Positions 17,150-25,791 are shown, numbered from the stretch's first letter. The stretch is 64,000 bases of DNA from Peribacillus simplex (GCF_900156045.1 NZ_FTMX01000005.1:496001-560000), one strand, 5' to 3'. Program-made: numbers and translations. Notes: generated by a model from the letters alone, not told the origin.

Positions 17150-18202
17150 CTATTGAATTGGTGAAGAGCGCCCTGGTAGCCATTCCTTCAAATAATATGG
17201 GAGTTCACCGGAATATTGTTTAGCAGCATGTCCACTTTTCAGTAGGCTATATGTCTTATCCTTACATCTTAAATGCTTCATTATCGGATAAATCATCTCC
17301 TGCGGGACCAATCGATCATACTCACTCGCGCATACCAAAACACTAGCATCAATTTTCGATAGCTTCGCTTTTTTCCCCCTTACCTTAAAACCCCCATTAA
17401 CCAAGCTATTTTTTATCAAAAGGTCTTTGGTTATTTGTTTTGCGGCTGCTCCGGATAATGGTATATGCCCATTAGCCCAAGCATTGAAGCGGCGCCAATT
17501 TTGAACGTATTCATCATCATCCGCTTGATTCAATAAAGATAAATAGGGTGATATATAGATAGGAGATGTAATTAACCTGATTCCATATTTAACTGCACTG
17601 GCTGGGATCGTTTGATAAATATCAATCGTATCGTTAAAATCCGCGGTACCTTCCTTTAACGCTTCCTGCCATTGATCAAAAAATTCCGAGGCACTGAAAT
17701 CAACCGGTGTAACGGAGAGGATCAAGTTCTTGATTGGCTCGTCTGCAATGGCAGCATATATTGCGGCTATTGTCCCGCCGAGGCAAAACCCCATAACTGT
17801 AATTTCTGATGCTCCAGAGTGGCGTAATGCACGCTGTACTCCTTTTTGAATATAATCGACGATATAATCTTCGATCGATATTTCACCATCTTCAAAGCCC
17901 GGACTTCCAAAATCAAGCAAATACACATCAAAACCTTCATTTACAAAAGATTCAATTAAACTATTCCCGGGGGACAAATCAAGAATCAAAGGAGTATTGA
18001 TGAGTGAATATATAAGAAAAACCGGCACATCATATTTTTTTTGTGCTGATGGATAATGCCAAAGCGTTGATTTGTTTTTTTTCCACACCGCTATTTTCGG
18101 TGTCAGTCCCATTTCAGGCATTGGCTGATTGGGAATATCCATAAAATGTTTCCATTTAGATATGGATTCGGATTGGTTTTTCGGCACTTTCCGCTTAGAC
18201 AT
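17150..18202 (-). CDS. phaC: class IV poly(3-hydroxyalkanoate) synthase catalytic subunit
   Basis: Polymerises hydroxyacyl-CoA into storage polyester on granules. The lipase-like box GFCLGG carries the catalytic Cys (about residue 140 from the ATG at 18202). The Asp of CASEYDRLVP and the His of LLKSGHAAK complete the triad. About 350 residues, shorter than class I synthases, is the class III/IV size, and the adjacent phaR makes it class IV. The ATG overlaps the phaR stop by 8 bases; a TTG 18 bases earlier is less well supported by spacing. Confidence 0.93.
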   Translation of the reverse strand: MSKRKVPKNQSESISKWKHFMDIPNQPMPEMGLTPKIAVWKKNKSTLWHYPSAQKKYDVPVFLIYSLINTPLILDLSPGNSLIESFVNEGFDVYLLDFGSPGFEDGEISIEDYIVDYIQKGVQRALRHSGASEITVMGFCLGGTIAAIYAAIADEPIKNLILSVTPVDFSASEFFDQWQEALKEGTADFNDTIDIYQTIPASAVKYGIRLITSPIYISPYLSLLNQADDDEYVQNWRRFNAWANGHIPLSGAAAKQITKDLLIKNSLVNGGFKVRGKKAKLSKIDASVLVCASEYDRLVPQEMIYPIMKHLRCKDKTYSLLKSGHAAKQYSGELPYYLKEWLPGRSSPIQ

Positions 18203-18695
18203 TTGAATTTCCCTGTCCAAGTGAATCTACCTCAGGTAACTGCGAGCTTAACAATAAAGAGTTATTTATAAAATCCGATACTCTTTTTTTACGCGCTTCG
18301 ATTTCATTGGATTCCCAACTTGACTTCTTTTTCTTACTGCGCGATGAAGCATTGCGTTTATTACTAGCTGAAGAATTACCTCTGACGAGCACGCCCCTAT
18401 CCTCGACAAGTGTTGAAACCAACTCTTCTAAACTATCAATTTTTTCTTCGAGCTGGATGACCAGTTTCGCTACACTCGCTACATCTTTTTTTGTTGGGTA
18501 ATTCATGATGATGGACATTCTTTCTGAGGCTTCCTGCATTCTATTTATTCTTGGAATCTGCAATCGGGCATTGTCGCTTACTGCTTCTATTAACTCACGA
18601 TTATTTAGCAAATCCTGAATTTTACCATTAAGCTGTTGCTCTTTTTGTGCGCCTAGTAATTTAAGCCCTTTAAAAAAATTTGATTTTCCCGCCAT
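18195..18695 (-). CDS. phaR: PHA synthase subunit PhaR
   Basis: A 166-residue helical protein and obligate partner of class IV PhaC. A conserved N-terminal and central helical region carries IPRINRMQEASERMS and an ISNYP-like MNYPTKKDVASVAKLV segment. A coiled-coil (LEEKIDSLEELVSTL) follows, then a low-complexity Ser/Lys/Asn stretch. The start ATG has AGGAAGGAAG upstream. The lysine-rich tail is not well conserved in the family. Gene order and overlap with phaC make the call secure. Confidence 0.9.
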   Translation of the reverse strand: MAGKSNFFKGLKLLGAQKEQQLNGKIQDLLNNRELIEAVSDNARLQIPRINRMQEASERMSIIMNYPTKKDVASVAKLVIQLEEKIDSLEELVSTLVEDRGVLVRGNSSASNKRNASSRSKKKKSSWESNEIEARKKRVSDFINNSLLLSSQLPEVDSLGQGNSNV

Positions 18696-18724
18696 ATTTC
18701 TTCCTTCCTTCCTTTTTCCTCCGT

Positions 18725-19504
18725 TTACACTAATGCCGAAATTCCACCGTCAATGATCAAAACATGACCAACCATATAGTCAGAAGCCTGTGAGGCTAAA
18801 AATACGGCGGCACCCCTTAAATCATCTTCATCGCCAAACCTGCCAGCCGGAGTTTTGCCTAATATGTCATAGTTAGACTTTTCAAGAATTTTCTTTGTGA
18901 TTTTAGTCGGGAAAAATCCAGGTGCAATTGCATTGACTTGGATCCCATATCTAGCAAGTTTAACTCCTAAATCCTTAGTCATTGTAATGATGGCACCCTT
19001 ACTGGTGTTATAAGCTATCGTATCCAATAGCTCAGGAAACGTCCCGCCAAGACCTGTCACCGATGCAATATTTATGATTTTCCCGGAATTTTGCTGTTTC
19101 ATGACCTTCGCTACAGCCTGTGAAAACAGGAATGTACCTGTAACGTTAACATTCAATACTTTTTCCCACTTATCCTTGGGAAGATCCAAAAGCGGACCTG
19201 ACCAGGACGTACCGCTGTTATTGACAAGAATATCAATCGTGCCGAATTGAGCAAGCGTTTCCTTGACGACATGGTCAATGGCACTCTCATCCGTGATATC
19301 ACATTCAAAGGCAATGGCATTAACACCCATCGATTGCAAGTCTTCACATGCCTCCTTACATAGAGGAAAATTTCGTGAAGCAATGACGATATTTGCACCA
19401 GCCTCCCCCAACGCCATGGCGATCTGTTTGCCCAGCCCTCTGCCGCCGCCGGTGATTATAGCCGTTTTATTAGTCAAATCGAACATTTTACTCAATGTAG
19501 TCAA
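18725..19504 (-). CDS. SDR reductase, probable acetoacetyl-CoA reductase of the pha operon
   Basis: A 259-residue NAD(P)H-dependent SDR. Motifs are TGGGRGLG (18-25), NNSG (92-95), Ser of NIASVTG, and YNTSKGA with the catalytic Tyr and Lys. The start is a TTG at 19504 behind GGAAGGG. As first gene of the operon before phaR and phaC it most likely makes (R)-3-hydroxyacyl-CoA. It is 10-15 residues longer than standard PhaB and has features of the gluconate 5-dehydrogenase-like branch. The order differs from phaR-phaB-phaC described for B. megaterium, so the role is inferred from position. Confidence 0.75.
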   Translation of the reverse strand: MTTLSKMFDLTNKTAIITGGGRGLGKQIAMALGEAGANIVIASRNFPLCKEACEDLQSMGVNAIAFECDITDESAIDHVVKETLAQFGTIDILVNNSGTSWSGPLLDLPKDKWEKVLNVNVTGTFLFSQAVAKVMKQQNSGKIINIASVTGLGGTFPELLDTIAYNTSKGAIITMTKDLGVKLARYGIQVNAIAPGFFPTKITKKILEKSNYDILGKTPAGRFGDEDDLRGAAVFLASQASDYMVGHVLIIDGGISALV

Positions 19505-19788
19505 CTTTTCAGCCCTTCCTTAATGAAGAATTATTTATATAAAACCGTCTATATCATTATAGAAAAGCCTATCCAATATTGTGCTTAAAATAGCCTAATG
19601 CCTCTGCCTTTTGTTTAAATCAACATGTATCCTTTATATCAATGAGGAATGCTTCGGTCAGCTGGCGGAATTTCGGCCTATTGGAAACTTTATTCGTCCG
19701 ATTACTGAATAATTAGACTGAGTGAGCAAAATCGGATACTTAACCTGTTAAATCGTTTACACTATAGAACAGTAAGGAGGTTAAAAAA

Positions 19789-20238
19789 ATGACGATACAT
19801 CACTTTCATTTAACCGCCGAATGGCCCGGCGGCAGAAATGATATCGGTACAATTCATTCAGGGAATCTTCAAACACAGATAAGTATTCCTACTGGAATGG
19901 AGGGACCAGGGATCGGCACTAATCCCGATGAAATGCTTCTTGGGGCGGCATCGACCTGCTATATCATTACCTTTGCTGCAATGTTAGAGCGAGCCCATAT
20001 AGAAAAAGCAAGGTTGTCCATGCAATCGGAAGCGTTAGTGGATGTTACGAATGGTGTATTCACCTATAAGAAAATCATTCATTGCCCTGAACTTGTATTG
20101 GTACCGGGCACTTCTGAAAAAGTGGTTGAAAAAGCGAGGAAACTTGCTGAAAAAGCTGAAACTTCATGTATGATTTCTAAAGCGATCAAAGGTAATGTAG
20201 CAGTGGAATTGAATGCGACAATTTCCATAGCTCAGTAA
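19789..20238 (+). CDS. OsmC-family peroxiredoxin-like protein
   Basis: A 149-residue OsmC/Ohr-fold protein. The two redox cysteines are in AASTCYIIT (about 57) and AETSCMISKA (about 125), the classical spacing for thiol-dependent hydroperoxide reduction. AAGGAGG stands seven bases before the ATG. It resembles the SACOL1771-type branch rather than OhrA. It is a single gene with a terminator at 20249-20286. Substrate, organic peroxide or another electrophile, is not determined by sequence. Confidence 0.88.
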   Translation: MTIHHFHLTAEWPGGRNDIGTIHSGNLQTQISIPTGMEGPGIGTNPDEMLLGAASTCYIITFAAMLERAHIEKARLSMQSEALVDVTNGVFTYKKIIHCPELVLVPGTSEKVVEKARKLAEKAETSCMISKAIKGNVAVELNATISIAQ

Positions 20239-20248
20239 CCTTGAACTG

Positions 20249-20286
20249 AAAAAGTGCCTAACCCTATATCGGTTTAGGCACTTTTT
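20249..20286. terminator. bidirectional terminator between osmC and ykuS
   Basis: AAAAAGTGCCTAA pairs exactly with TTAGGCACTTTTT around a 12-base loop, serving both convergent genes. Confidence 0.85.
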
Positions 20287-20289
20287 GAA

Positions 20290-20541
20290 CTATTGAATCA
20301 TGTTCACTTTATTTTCAACCTCGCGGCACACTTCATCAGCCGTTAAACCATTTGCCTCAATGATGGACGCTTTCAATGAAGTATCGCTTATACCCATCAT
20401 ATTACTTTCCAAACCTGTTACCACACAACAATCCACGTTTTTTGCGTCAGCTTCATGTTTAATCTCCACAACATCAAAACCTTTTTCACGAAGTGCTTCC
20501 TGAATATTCGTTAATGATTCTTCAACACCGATTTTTGACAT
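20290..20541 (-). CDS. ykuS: YkuS-like UPF0180 protein
   Basis: A 83-residue protein from the ATG at 20541, chosen by AGGAGG nine bases upstream. The sequence matches the UPF0180 pattern: VGVEESLTNIQEAL-like start (here IGVEESL), DCCVVTGLESNMMGI in the middle, and a conserved Cys-containing C-terminal helix (ADEVCREVENKV). No function is established for the family. Confidence 0.88.
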   Translation of the reverse strand: MSKIGVEESLTNIQEALREKGFDVVEIKHEADAKNVDCCVVTGLESNMMGISDTSLKASIIEANGLTADEVCREVENKVNMIQ

Positions 20542-20639
20542 CAACACACACCTCCTCTACCCTCTAACCTGTCCTTTTCACCTTCAATATATGTATAGGA
20601 TGTGAAGGAAATAGGGAAAGTAATATCGAGGTGATAAAC

Positions 20640-20774
20640 ATGAATGGGAAAAACAAGAAAGATGCTTCACAAACTCGTTTAGGTTCTTCTCAGATAGAGG
20701 GGCAAGGTACCACTACGAAAGAAACCGGGGCCTTCACTCAACCTTCTTCACTTAAAAAGCAAAAACGTTCCTGA
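20640..20774 (+). CDS. YuzL-like small protein
   Basis: A 44-residue hydrophilic protein that starts MNGKNKKDASQTRLGSSQ and carries EGQGTTTKETG, followed by a Lys/Arg-rich end. The pattern resembles the YuzL family of small Bacillus proteins. Its ATG has GAGGTG upstream with 8 bases spacing, and a terminator follows at 20825. The family is often grouped with small spore proteins; that link is inferred. Confidence 0.7.
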   Translation: MNGKNKKDASQTRLGSSQIEGQGTTTKETGAFTQPSSLKKQKRS

Positions 20775-20824
20775 TAAAAGAGAATACTAAATCAACCATG
20801 GAACTCCGACTTCATGATACGCAA

Positions 20825-20855
20825 AAAAACGCTTGGTTTAACCGCCAAGCGTTTT
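20825..20855 (+). terminator. terminator after YuzL-like gene
   Basis: AAACGCTTGG pairs with CCAAGCGTTT around a short loop with A and T runs on the flanks. Confidence 0.8.
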
Positions 20856-20893
20856 CCTCTGCATGTACCTGTCTTCACTTTACAATCAGGTTC

Positions 20894-21058
20894 TTATATA
20901 TTTTGTTTTCTGATTTCCCTTTGAATTTTTAGATCATTCAATCGATCTCCATCAATTGTTTTTGAATCCATTTTTGCTTTATCGGCTCCACCAGGGTTTA
21001 AATCACTTTCCCTTAAATTATTATTGGGCGCTGCTTGCTCGTTCCATTTGCTCATCAT
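20894..21058 (-). CDS. small hydrophilic protein, unknown
   Basis: A 54-residue protein beginning MMSKWNEQAAPNNN, with no cysteine and no membrane segment, rich in Asn, Asp and Lys. GAGGAGGAG stands just upstream of the ATG pair (21058 and 21055); the second ATG has better spacing. I do not recognise it. It is divergent from the next small gene and near two other very small genes of similar composition. Confidence 0.6.
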   Translation of the reverse strand: MMSKWNEQAAPNNNLRESDLNPGGADKAKMDSKTIDGDRLNDLKIQREIRKQNI

Positions 21059-21153
21059 GATCTCCTCCTCAGTCTTTTATCCTTCCCAAACCTAAGAATT
21101 TTCATGAATACACCCCATCATTTATTGCAAAGATAGGAATGGAGGTGGTTTTA

Positions 21154-21345
21154 TTGGAACCAAACAAACCCGGCAATAAGAATGTACCGGATTTTAAAGA
21201 GTTGAACGACCGTATCATCAGAGAGGCATCACAGAGTCCCCGTTTAGTGATAAAAACAAATTTGGATACAAAGAATGTAAAGGATGAGAACCCTTATGCC
21301 GATCGGATAAACAGTGAAGGATTTTCTGATTTTTTTGAGGAATAA
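21154..21345 (+). CDS. small acidic protein, unknown
   Basis: A 63-residue protein starting at TTG 21154, because GGAGGTGG (21143 region) lies inside the longer ATG frame at ribosome-site distance. It begins MEPNKPGNKNVPDF and ends in an acidic-aromatic tail (GFSDFFEE). No known domain. A strong Shine-Dalgarno sequence supports translation. Confidence 0.6.
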   Translation: MEPNKPGNKNVPDFKELNDRIIREASQSPRLVIKTNLDTKNVKDENPYADRINSEGFSDFFEE

Positions 21346-21370
21346 AACAAACCACTTTGTAAAATTTGGA

Positions 21371-21470
21371 CGTTGATTGGAACGAAGGGCACTCGCTTTT
21401 GGCGGGCTGTCCGAGTGCCTCGGCGCTTTTGCGCCTGCGGGGTTTCCCCTGGACGCGCTTTTCCCGCATC
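21371..21470 (+). repeat. family-1 dispersed repeat, copy 4 (right end missing)
   Basis: This copy keeps the left terminal ACGTTGATTGGAACG, which is the inverted counterpart of the right end TTCCAATCAAC of other copies. This shows that a full element has inverted ends. The core is shortened and the right end is lost after TTTTCCCGCA. Confidence 0.8.
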
Positions 21471-21488
21471 CCTTTTGTCTACAAAATG

Positions 21489-21510
21489 AAACCGGCTTTA
21501 TAAGCCGGTT
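21489..21510 (-). terminator. terminator of corA
   Basis: AACCGGCTT and AAGCCGGTT are exact reverse complements separated by 4 bases, immediately after the CorA stop. Confidence 0.7.
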
Positions 21511-21514
21511 AATT

Positions 21515-22453
21515 TTAAAAATATTTTTTCTTCCAAAAAATGAATGCCGTCGTCCCAGCCAATATGATGGCAATTAATAATGTAAAAATGAAAGCAAACG
21601 GATTATGTTCAAATGGCAGTTCCACATTCATTCCGTAAAAACTTGCCACCATCGTCGGAAGAGTTAAAATAATGGTCACTGAGGTTAGAAACTTCATGGC
21701 ATTGTTGACATTATTGGAAATGATCGAAGCGAATGCATCCATCATACCGCTAAGAATGGAAAGATACACTTCTGCCATTTCGATTGCCTGAGCATTTTCG
21801 ATGATTACATCCTCAAGCAATTCTTTATCTTCTTCATACATTTTCAAATAATTAAAACGGAGGATCTTATCAAGTACTACGCGATTGGATTTCAATGATG
21901 TCGTAAAATAAACCAGGCTTTTTTCCAAAGCAAGGAAAGTGTATAATTCTTTATTTTTCATGGACTGATGCAATTCACGTTCGGCTTCATTAGTCATCTT
22001 GTTAATCTGTTTCAGGTAACGTAAGTAATAGGATGAAATCTCAAATAATAATTGTAAAGCAAACCTTGTTTTCTTATTGGTGAAAAACCCTTTGATTTTA
22101 TTGTTTTTGAAATTCGCCAATATCGGCGTTTCTTTCAAAGACACTGTAATGAAACAGTCTTTGGTAAAGATCATACCTATGGGGATCGTTTCAAAGATCG
22201 GTAAGTCGGCCTCGTCCCTGGTCAAATATGGGAAATCGACAATAATTAAAACATTATCATCCTCTTTTTCGATTCGTGGCCTTTCCTCATCGTCCAGTGG
22301 ATCTTTCATGAAATTGATCGGTAATTGCAAAGTCGTACATATATAATCTATTTCAGCTTCTGTGGGCGCGACAATGTTCACCCATGAACCTTTTGTCATT
22401 TCCTCGATATTGTTTAGGTGACGGTTTTCATCCGTCTTGTAGATTTCAATCAT
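21515..22453 (-). CDS. corA: CorA-family magnesium/divalent cation channel
   Basis: A 312-residue membrane channel protein. A large cytoplasmic N-terminal domain and long helices precede two C-terminal membrane segments (about 252-272 and 283-303). The signature YGMNVELPF follows the first, which is the pore-entrance GMN motif. The C-terminus ends in basic KKK. The ATG is preceded by GAGGAGGTC. It resembles the YfjQ/YqxL type of Bacillus CorA. Mg(II) is the usual substrate; Co or Ni transport is possible. No Mg-sensing M-box is seen upstream, but a short ORF is (22484-22594). Confidence 0.92.
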   Translation of the reverse strand: MIEIYKTDENRHLNNIEEMTKGSWVNIVAPTEAEIDYICTTLQLPINFMKDPLDDEERPRIEKEDDNVLIIVDFPYLTRDEADLPIFETIPIGMIFTKDCFITVSLKETPILANFKNNKIKGFFTNKKTRFALQLLFEISSYYLRYLKQINKMTNEAERELHQSMKNKELYTFLALEKSLVYFTTSLKSNRVVLDKILRFNYLKMYEEDKELLEDVIIENAQAIEMAEVYLSILSGMMDAFASIISNNVNNAMKFLTSVTIILTLPTMVASFYGMNVELPFEHNPFAFIFTLLIAIILAGTTAFIFWKKKYF

Positions 22454-22483
22454 TTCTTGACCTCCTCTTCTATAGAGAAAGCC

Positions 22484-22594
22484 TTATTTACCTTCTTCGA
22501 GCAGATACTCAGGGAGAATAACAGTCTCGACTTCTAGCATCATAGTGGCTTCCTCTTTCTTTCTGGGTTCAGGATCATAAGAACTGCTGCTCAC
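22484..22594 (-). CDS. 36-residue upstream ORF before corA
   Basis: A GTG at 22594 with AAGGAAG nine bases upstream opens a 36-codon frame (begins MSSSSYDPEPRKKEE, ends LPEYLLEEGK) that stops 30 bases before the corA start. There is no recognisable family. It may be a real small protein, a leader peptide affecting corA translation, or chance. The mixed Glu and Pro content would fit a leader. Confidence 0.4.
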   Translation of the reverse strand: MSSSSYDPEPRKKEEATMMLEVETVILPEYLLEEGK

Positions 22595-22723
22595 TCGTAT
22601 CCACTTCCTTTCGATTCTTTTATCTTAATCCTTATTCATTTAAAGCACAATAAAGAATTTAATACCATGAATCCATGCACAGAATTCGCAATTATCTGAT
22701 TTTTTTCATTTGAAAAATATAAT

Positions 22724-22750
22724 AAAAAAACGCTTGGGTATCCCCAAGCG
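22724..22750 (-). terminator. terminator of the small membrane protein gene
   Basis: CGCTTGGG pairs with CCCAAGCG across a 4-base loop and on the minus strand is followed by a run of seven T. Confidence 0.8.
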
Positions 22751-22762
22751 AGTCTGTTTGCA

Positions 22763-23035
22763 TTATCCATGCTTCGCATTATTATAATAGTGAACACCAT
22801 ACATGGCGCCTTCATCTACCATTTTATTATCGTCATGATCATATGGATCAGGGTGACCTGCCTTTTCAATTACGGGATCCAGCTCGGAAGCCTTCCTGTT
22901 CCAAAAGCCTACTGTTTTTGCTTTTGCATTGGACCATATGTCCTTCACTTTTCCTCTATTCGTTTTATTCGATAAAAATGAGACTCCGGCAACTCCGACT
23001 CCTATTAATACTACGTTTTTTCCTAATGCCATCAT
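22763..23035 (-). CDS. small protein with N-terminal membrane segment, unknown
   Basis: A 90-residue protein. Residues 6-24 (GKNVVLIGVGVAGVSFL region) are hydrophobic and probably form a membrane anchor. The remainder is hydrophilic with a His/Asp-rich stretch (DPYDHDD) and a Tyr-containing end. Two adjacent ATGs follow GGGGGAAGG. It resembles YtxH-like small proteins in layout only; no family is assigned. Confidence 0.7.
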   Translation of the reverse strand: MMALGKNVVLIGVGVAGVSFLSNKTNRGKVKDIWSNAKAKTVGFWNRKASELDPVIEKAGHPDPYDHDDNKMVDEGAMYGVHYYNNAKHG

Positions 23036-23096
23036 TACCTTCCCCCTTATTTATTGACTTGCTATATCTATACCCCACGTCAGTTGATTTAAACCT

Positions 23097-24203
23097 TTAT
23101 TTATATGGAGGAATTTGATAAAAGAAATTAGGTTTCTTTATTTCATTGTTATATGGCTGATGAAAAACGTGTGTCGTCGCTGGAGACACCGGTGGAATTA
23201 ACCAGGTCCAGTCCCCTGTTACTTTCCGGTCACAAGAGGCTTCTTTTTCTTCGAATTTCTTGAATTGTTTAGCTGCTGTATGGTGATCCACAATGCTGAC
23301 TCCGTGTTTTTTATACGAATGAAGGACTGCTTCATTCAGTTCGATAAGGGCTCTATCTTTCCATAAATTCGAATCACGCTTAATATCCAAGCCCATTCTC
23401 TCCCCGATTGCCGGCAGCATATTGTAGCGTTCTTCATCCGCGAGGTTCCTGGCACCGATTTCCGTTCCCATGTACCACCCATTAAATGGTGCAGCTGAAT
23501 AAGTAATACCACCAATTTCCAATCTCATACCTGAAATGATCGGAACTGCATACCATTTGATTTGAAGATCTTTGAACCATTTTAGCTTAGGGTGGGTGAT
23601 TTGAACTTCTTTAATGAGGCTTTCAGGTATATCATGAAAACTAGGGGGTTTTCCGTCCAATTGGACTACAAGGGGTAAAATATCGAAAGGTCCGATTTTC
23701 CCTTCCCATCCTAATGACATACATTGCTTGGTGAATTCGATTGAACTTGAATCACCGATTACGCCATGTTCAGTCTCATATCCTGCATATCGAATGAGCT
23801 GATGATTCCAAATATCCACTTTTCGATCATGATCTTTCTGTTTGAAAATGGTAATCACAGGTCTGATGCTCCCATTATTCGTAGCATATTCGATATGCTC
23901 AAAGAGAGCCGATACTATTCCTTCTTCGCTTTGAACCATCCTTTTATCAATCACCCTCAGCGATTCCCAAAAAAAGCGTCCAATGCAACGATTGCTATTA
24001 CGCCAAGCTAATTTAGCACCGTATACCAGTTCTTCATATGTATGTTCATATCTGCCTGTTTCATTTATTTCCTTGTTAATTTGTTCGATCCTGCCATTTA
24101 TGTCCTCTTCCGTTTTCAATAATTCCGGATAACTTGTCCTGATAAAGGATACGGCCTCTTGCAGTAAATCATTCATCTTTCCCACGGATCCTTCCATTTG
24201 CAA
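23097..24203 (-). CDS. nos: bacterial nitric oxide synthase (oxygenase domain)
   Basis: Oxidises L-arginine to citrulline and nitric oxide. It is an oxygenase domain only, without a fused reductase, as in other Bacillus. The heme-ligand Cys lies in [10 protein letters not shown] (C73 in the longest frame). The arginine-binding Glu is in [12 protein letters not shown] near 250, and the pterin/dimer end motif [10 protein letters not shown] is present. About 360 residues is standard. The start is uncertain: the ATG at residue 10 (24176) or an upstream GTG may be used. It stands alone with no dedicated reductase next to it. In known cases NO protects against oxidants and antibiotics. Confidence 0.95.
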   Translation of the reverse strand: MQMEGSVGKMNDLLQEAVSFIRTSYPELLKTEEDINGRIEQINKEINETGRYEHTYEELVYGAKLAWRNSNRCIGRFFWESLRVIDKRMVQSEEGIVSALFEHIEYATNNGSIRPVITIFKQKDHDRKVDIWNHQLIRYAGYETEHGVIGDSSSIEFTKQCMSLGWEGKIGPFDILPLVVQLDGKPPSFHDIPESLIKEVQITHPKLKWFKDLQIKWYAVPIISGMRLEIGGITYSAAPFNGWYMGTEIGARNLADEERYNMLPAIGERMGLDIKRDSNLWKDRALIELNEAVLHSYKKHGVSIVDHHTAAKQFKKFEEKEASCDRKVTGDWTWLIPPVSPATTHVFHQPYNNEIKKPNFFYQIPPYK

Positions 24204-24369
24204 AACTTTGACTTCAATATTAAAATAACATATTTTTCATGGCATCCCTAAAGAACACTATTGTTTAAAAGTGCATTTTTTTAAAATGTGGCAATTCCGA
24301 GGCGGAATACTTTTCATGATACTTAAAGTAAGCTCATAAATTTCATATACTAAATAATTATCGGTAAAG

Positions 24370-24399
24370 TTGTTACATATAAGGTAAATGGATTATAAT
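24370..24399 (+). promoter_or_regulatory. promoter of the YodB/CatR-like gene
   Basis: TTGTTA (24370-24375) and TATAAT (24394-24399) are 18 bases apart. The transcript would begin about 15 bases before the ATG. Confidence 0.55.
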
Positions 24400-24421
24400 A
24401 TATTAATAATGAGGTGATATG

Positions 24422-24745
24422 ATGAATAATACGACACTTTGTCCACGATTTGAAAAAGGAATGCAAATCTTGAGTAAACGCTGGACTGGATTGATTGTCA
24501 ATCAATTACTTAATGGCCCTCAACGGTTTTGTAATATTGAATCTGCATTCCCGATAAGCGGCAGGATTCTTTCTGAACGTTTAAAGGACTTGGAAATTGA
24601 AGGTATCGTTAAAAGGGACGTTTATCCAGAAACACCGGTCAGGATTGAATATTCTTTAACTGAAAAAGGCAAGGCTCTTGCACCGGTAATGAACGAAATT
24701 CAAAATTGGGCACAAGAATGGCTCGAACCAATACAGAATCAATGA
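24422..24745 (+). CDS. HxlR/DUF24-family redox repressor, YodB/CatR-like
   Basis: A 107-residue winged helix-turn-helix dimeric repressor. The N-terminal Cys (residue 7 of the ATG at 24422, in LCPRFEKG) occupies the place of the sensing Cys6/7 of YodB and CatR. The wing motif PETPVRIEYSLTEKG is nearly identical to that group. A second Cys sits in RFCNIE. YodB and CatR respond to quinones and diamide by disulfide formation or thiolation. The neighbouring flavoprotein 129 bases downstream and the mhq cluster 7 kb away fit such a role, though targets are not shown. Confidence 0.85.
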   Translation: MNNTTLCPRFEKGMQILSKRWTGLIVNQLLNGPQRFCNIESAFPISGRILSERLKDLEIEGIVKRDVYPETPVRIEYSLTEKGKALAPVMNEIQNWAQEWLEPIQNQ

Positions 24746-24873
24746 CATAGGAATTAAGAAGGGAGGAAGGTCTGCGGACCTCCTCCTTTTTTGTTTAAGT
24801 GCCAGTGCCTAGTGGTATATTTTTTACAGATAGAATAACACTAGGTTTATTCCAAATTTATGGGCGGTGAATT

Positions 24874-25791
24874 ATGAAACAGGCAGATTGCATTATTATT
24901 GGTGGTGGTATTGCCGGTATTCAGGCAGCCATACAGCTCGGAAGATATAAACATGATATTATCGTCATTGATTCTAATCAAGGCCGATCTTCCATTGCCA
25001 AGGCTTACCATAACATCCTTGGATGGCCTGATGGGGTAAGCGGCAAACAATTAAGGACACTTGGCAAACAGCACGCTGAAAAATTCGGTGTCGAATTCTT
25101 GGATGATACAGTGAAATCCCTTGAAAAAAAGCAGGACAAGTTTTTTATCCAAACAAAAAATGACAGGAAATATCAAGCCAAAATGGTTTTTCTGGGTACT
25201 GGCATTACCGATAACATTCCTCCAATCAGAAACATCTATCCAACTCTTGGGACATCCACATATATATGCCCTGATTGTGACGGGTATGAGATCATGGATA
25301 AGCAAACCGTTGTCATAGGAGGCGGAAATACAGGCGCGGGCATGGCGCTTACTCTATTATATTGGTCAAAAGATATCATTTACGTAAATCATTTGAAAAC
25401 AAAAATTGATGATGAGTATAGGGAAAAATTAAAGGAAAACCAGATTCCCGTAATCGAAGAGGAAGTTTTTGAAGTCCATGTTGATGCCAAACAGCAGTTG
25501 ACAGCCATACAATTAGTATCAGGTAAATTAATCGAAGCTGAAAAGGCATTCACGGCATTTAAGGGTAACAAACTTAATAATGAGCTGGCCTTACAATTGG
25601 GTGTGCAAGTAAATGAAAACAATCATGTGGTGATTCATCCACGGACTAAAGAAACGAATATTAAAGGAGTCTGGGCGGGCGGCGACCTCGTTGCCCATTC
25701 CGAACAAGTCACCATTTCGATGGGGGATGGTACCCAAGCAGCGATATGGATTCATAAGAGGCTGTTGGGCCAGCCACTTCCTTATGATTGA
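24874..25791 (+). CDS. thioredoxin reductase-like FAD/NAD(P)-dependent oxidoreductase
   Basis: A 305-residue class II pyridine nucleotide-disulfide reductase. The FAD Rossmann motif is GGGIAGIQAA (9-18), the redox pair is C131-P-D-C134 in TYICPDCDGYE (TrxB normally has CAxC), the NAD(P) motif is GGGNTG near 150, and a C-terminal GVWAGGDL binds FAD. The length matches TrxB, yet the CPDC centre and lower similarity mark it as a TrxB-like paralogue rather than the housekeeping enzyme. The YodB/CatR-like regulator immediately upstream suggests an electrophile-stress role. Confidence 0.85.
   Translation: MKQADCIIIGGGIAGIQAAIQLGRYKHDIIVIDSNQGRSSIAKAYHNILGWPDGVSGKQLRTLGKQHAEKFGVEFLDDTVKSLEKKQDKFFIQTKNDRKYQAKMVFLGTGITDNIPPIRNIYPTLGTSTYICPDCDGYEIMDKQTVVIGGGNTGAGMALTLLYWSKDIIYVNHLKTKIDDEYREKLKENQIPVIEEEVFEVHVDAKQQLTAIQLVSGKLIEAEKAFTAFKGNKLNNELALQLGVQVNENNHVVIHPRTKETNIKGVWAGGDLVAHSEQVTISMGDGTQAAIWIHKRLLGQPLPYD

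Noticed and set aside
22454..22640. Mg-sensing M-box riboswitch upstream of corA
   Set aside because: The leader is short and lacks the conserved M-box blocks.
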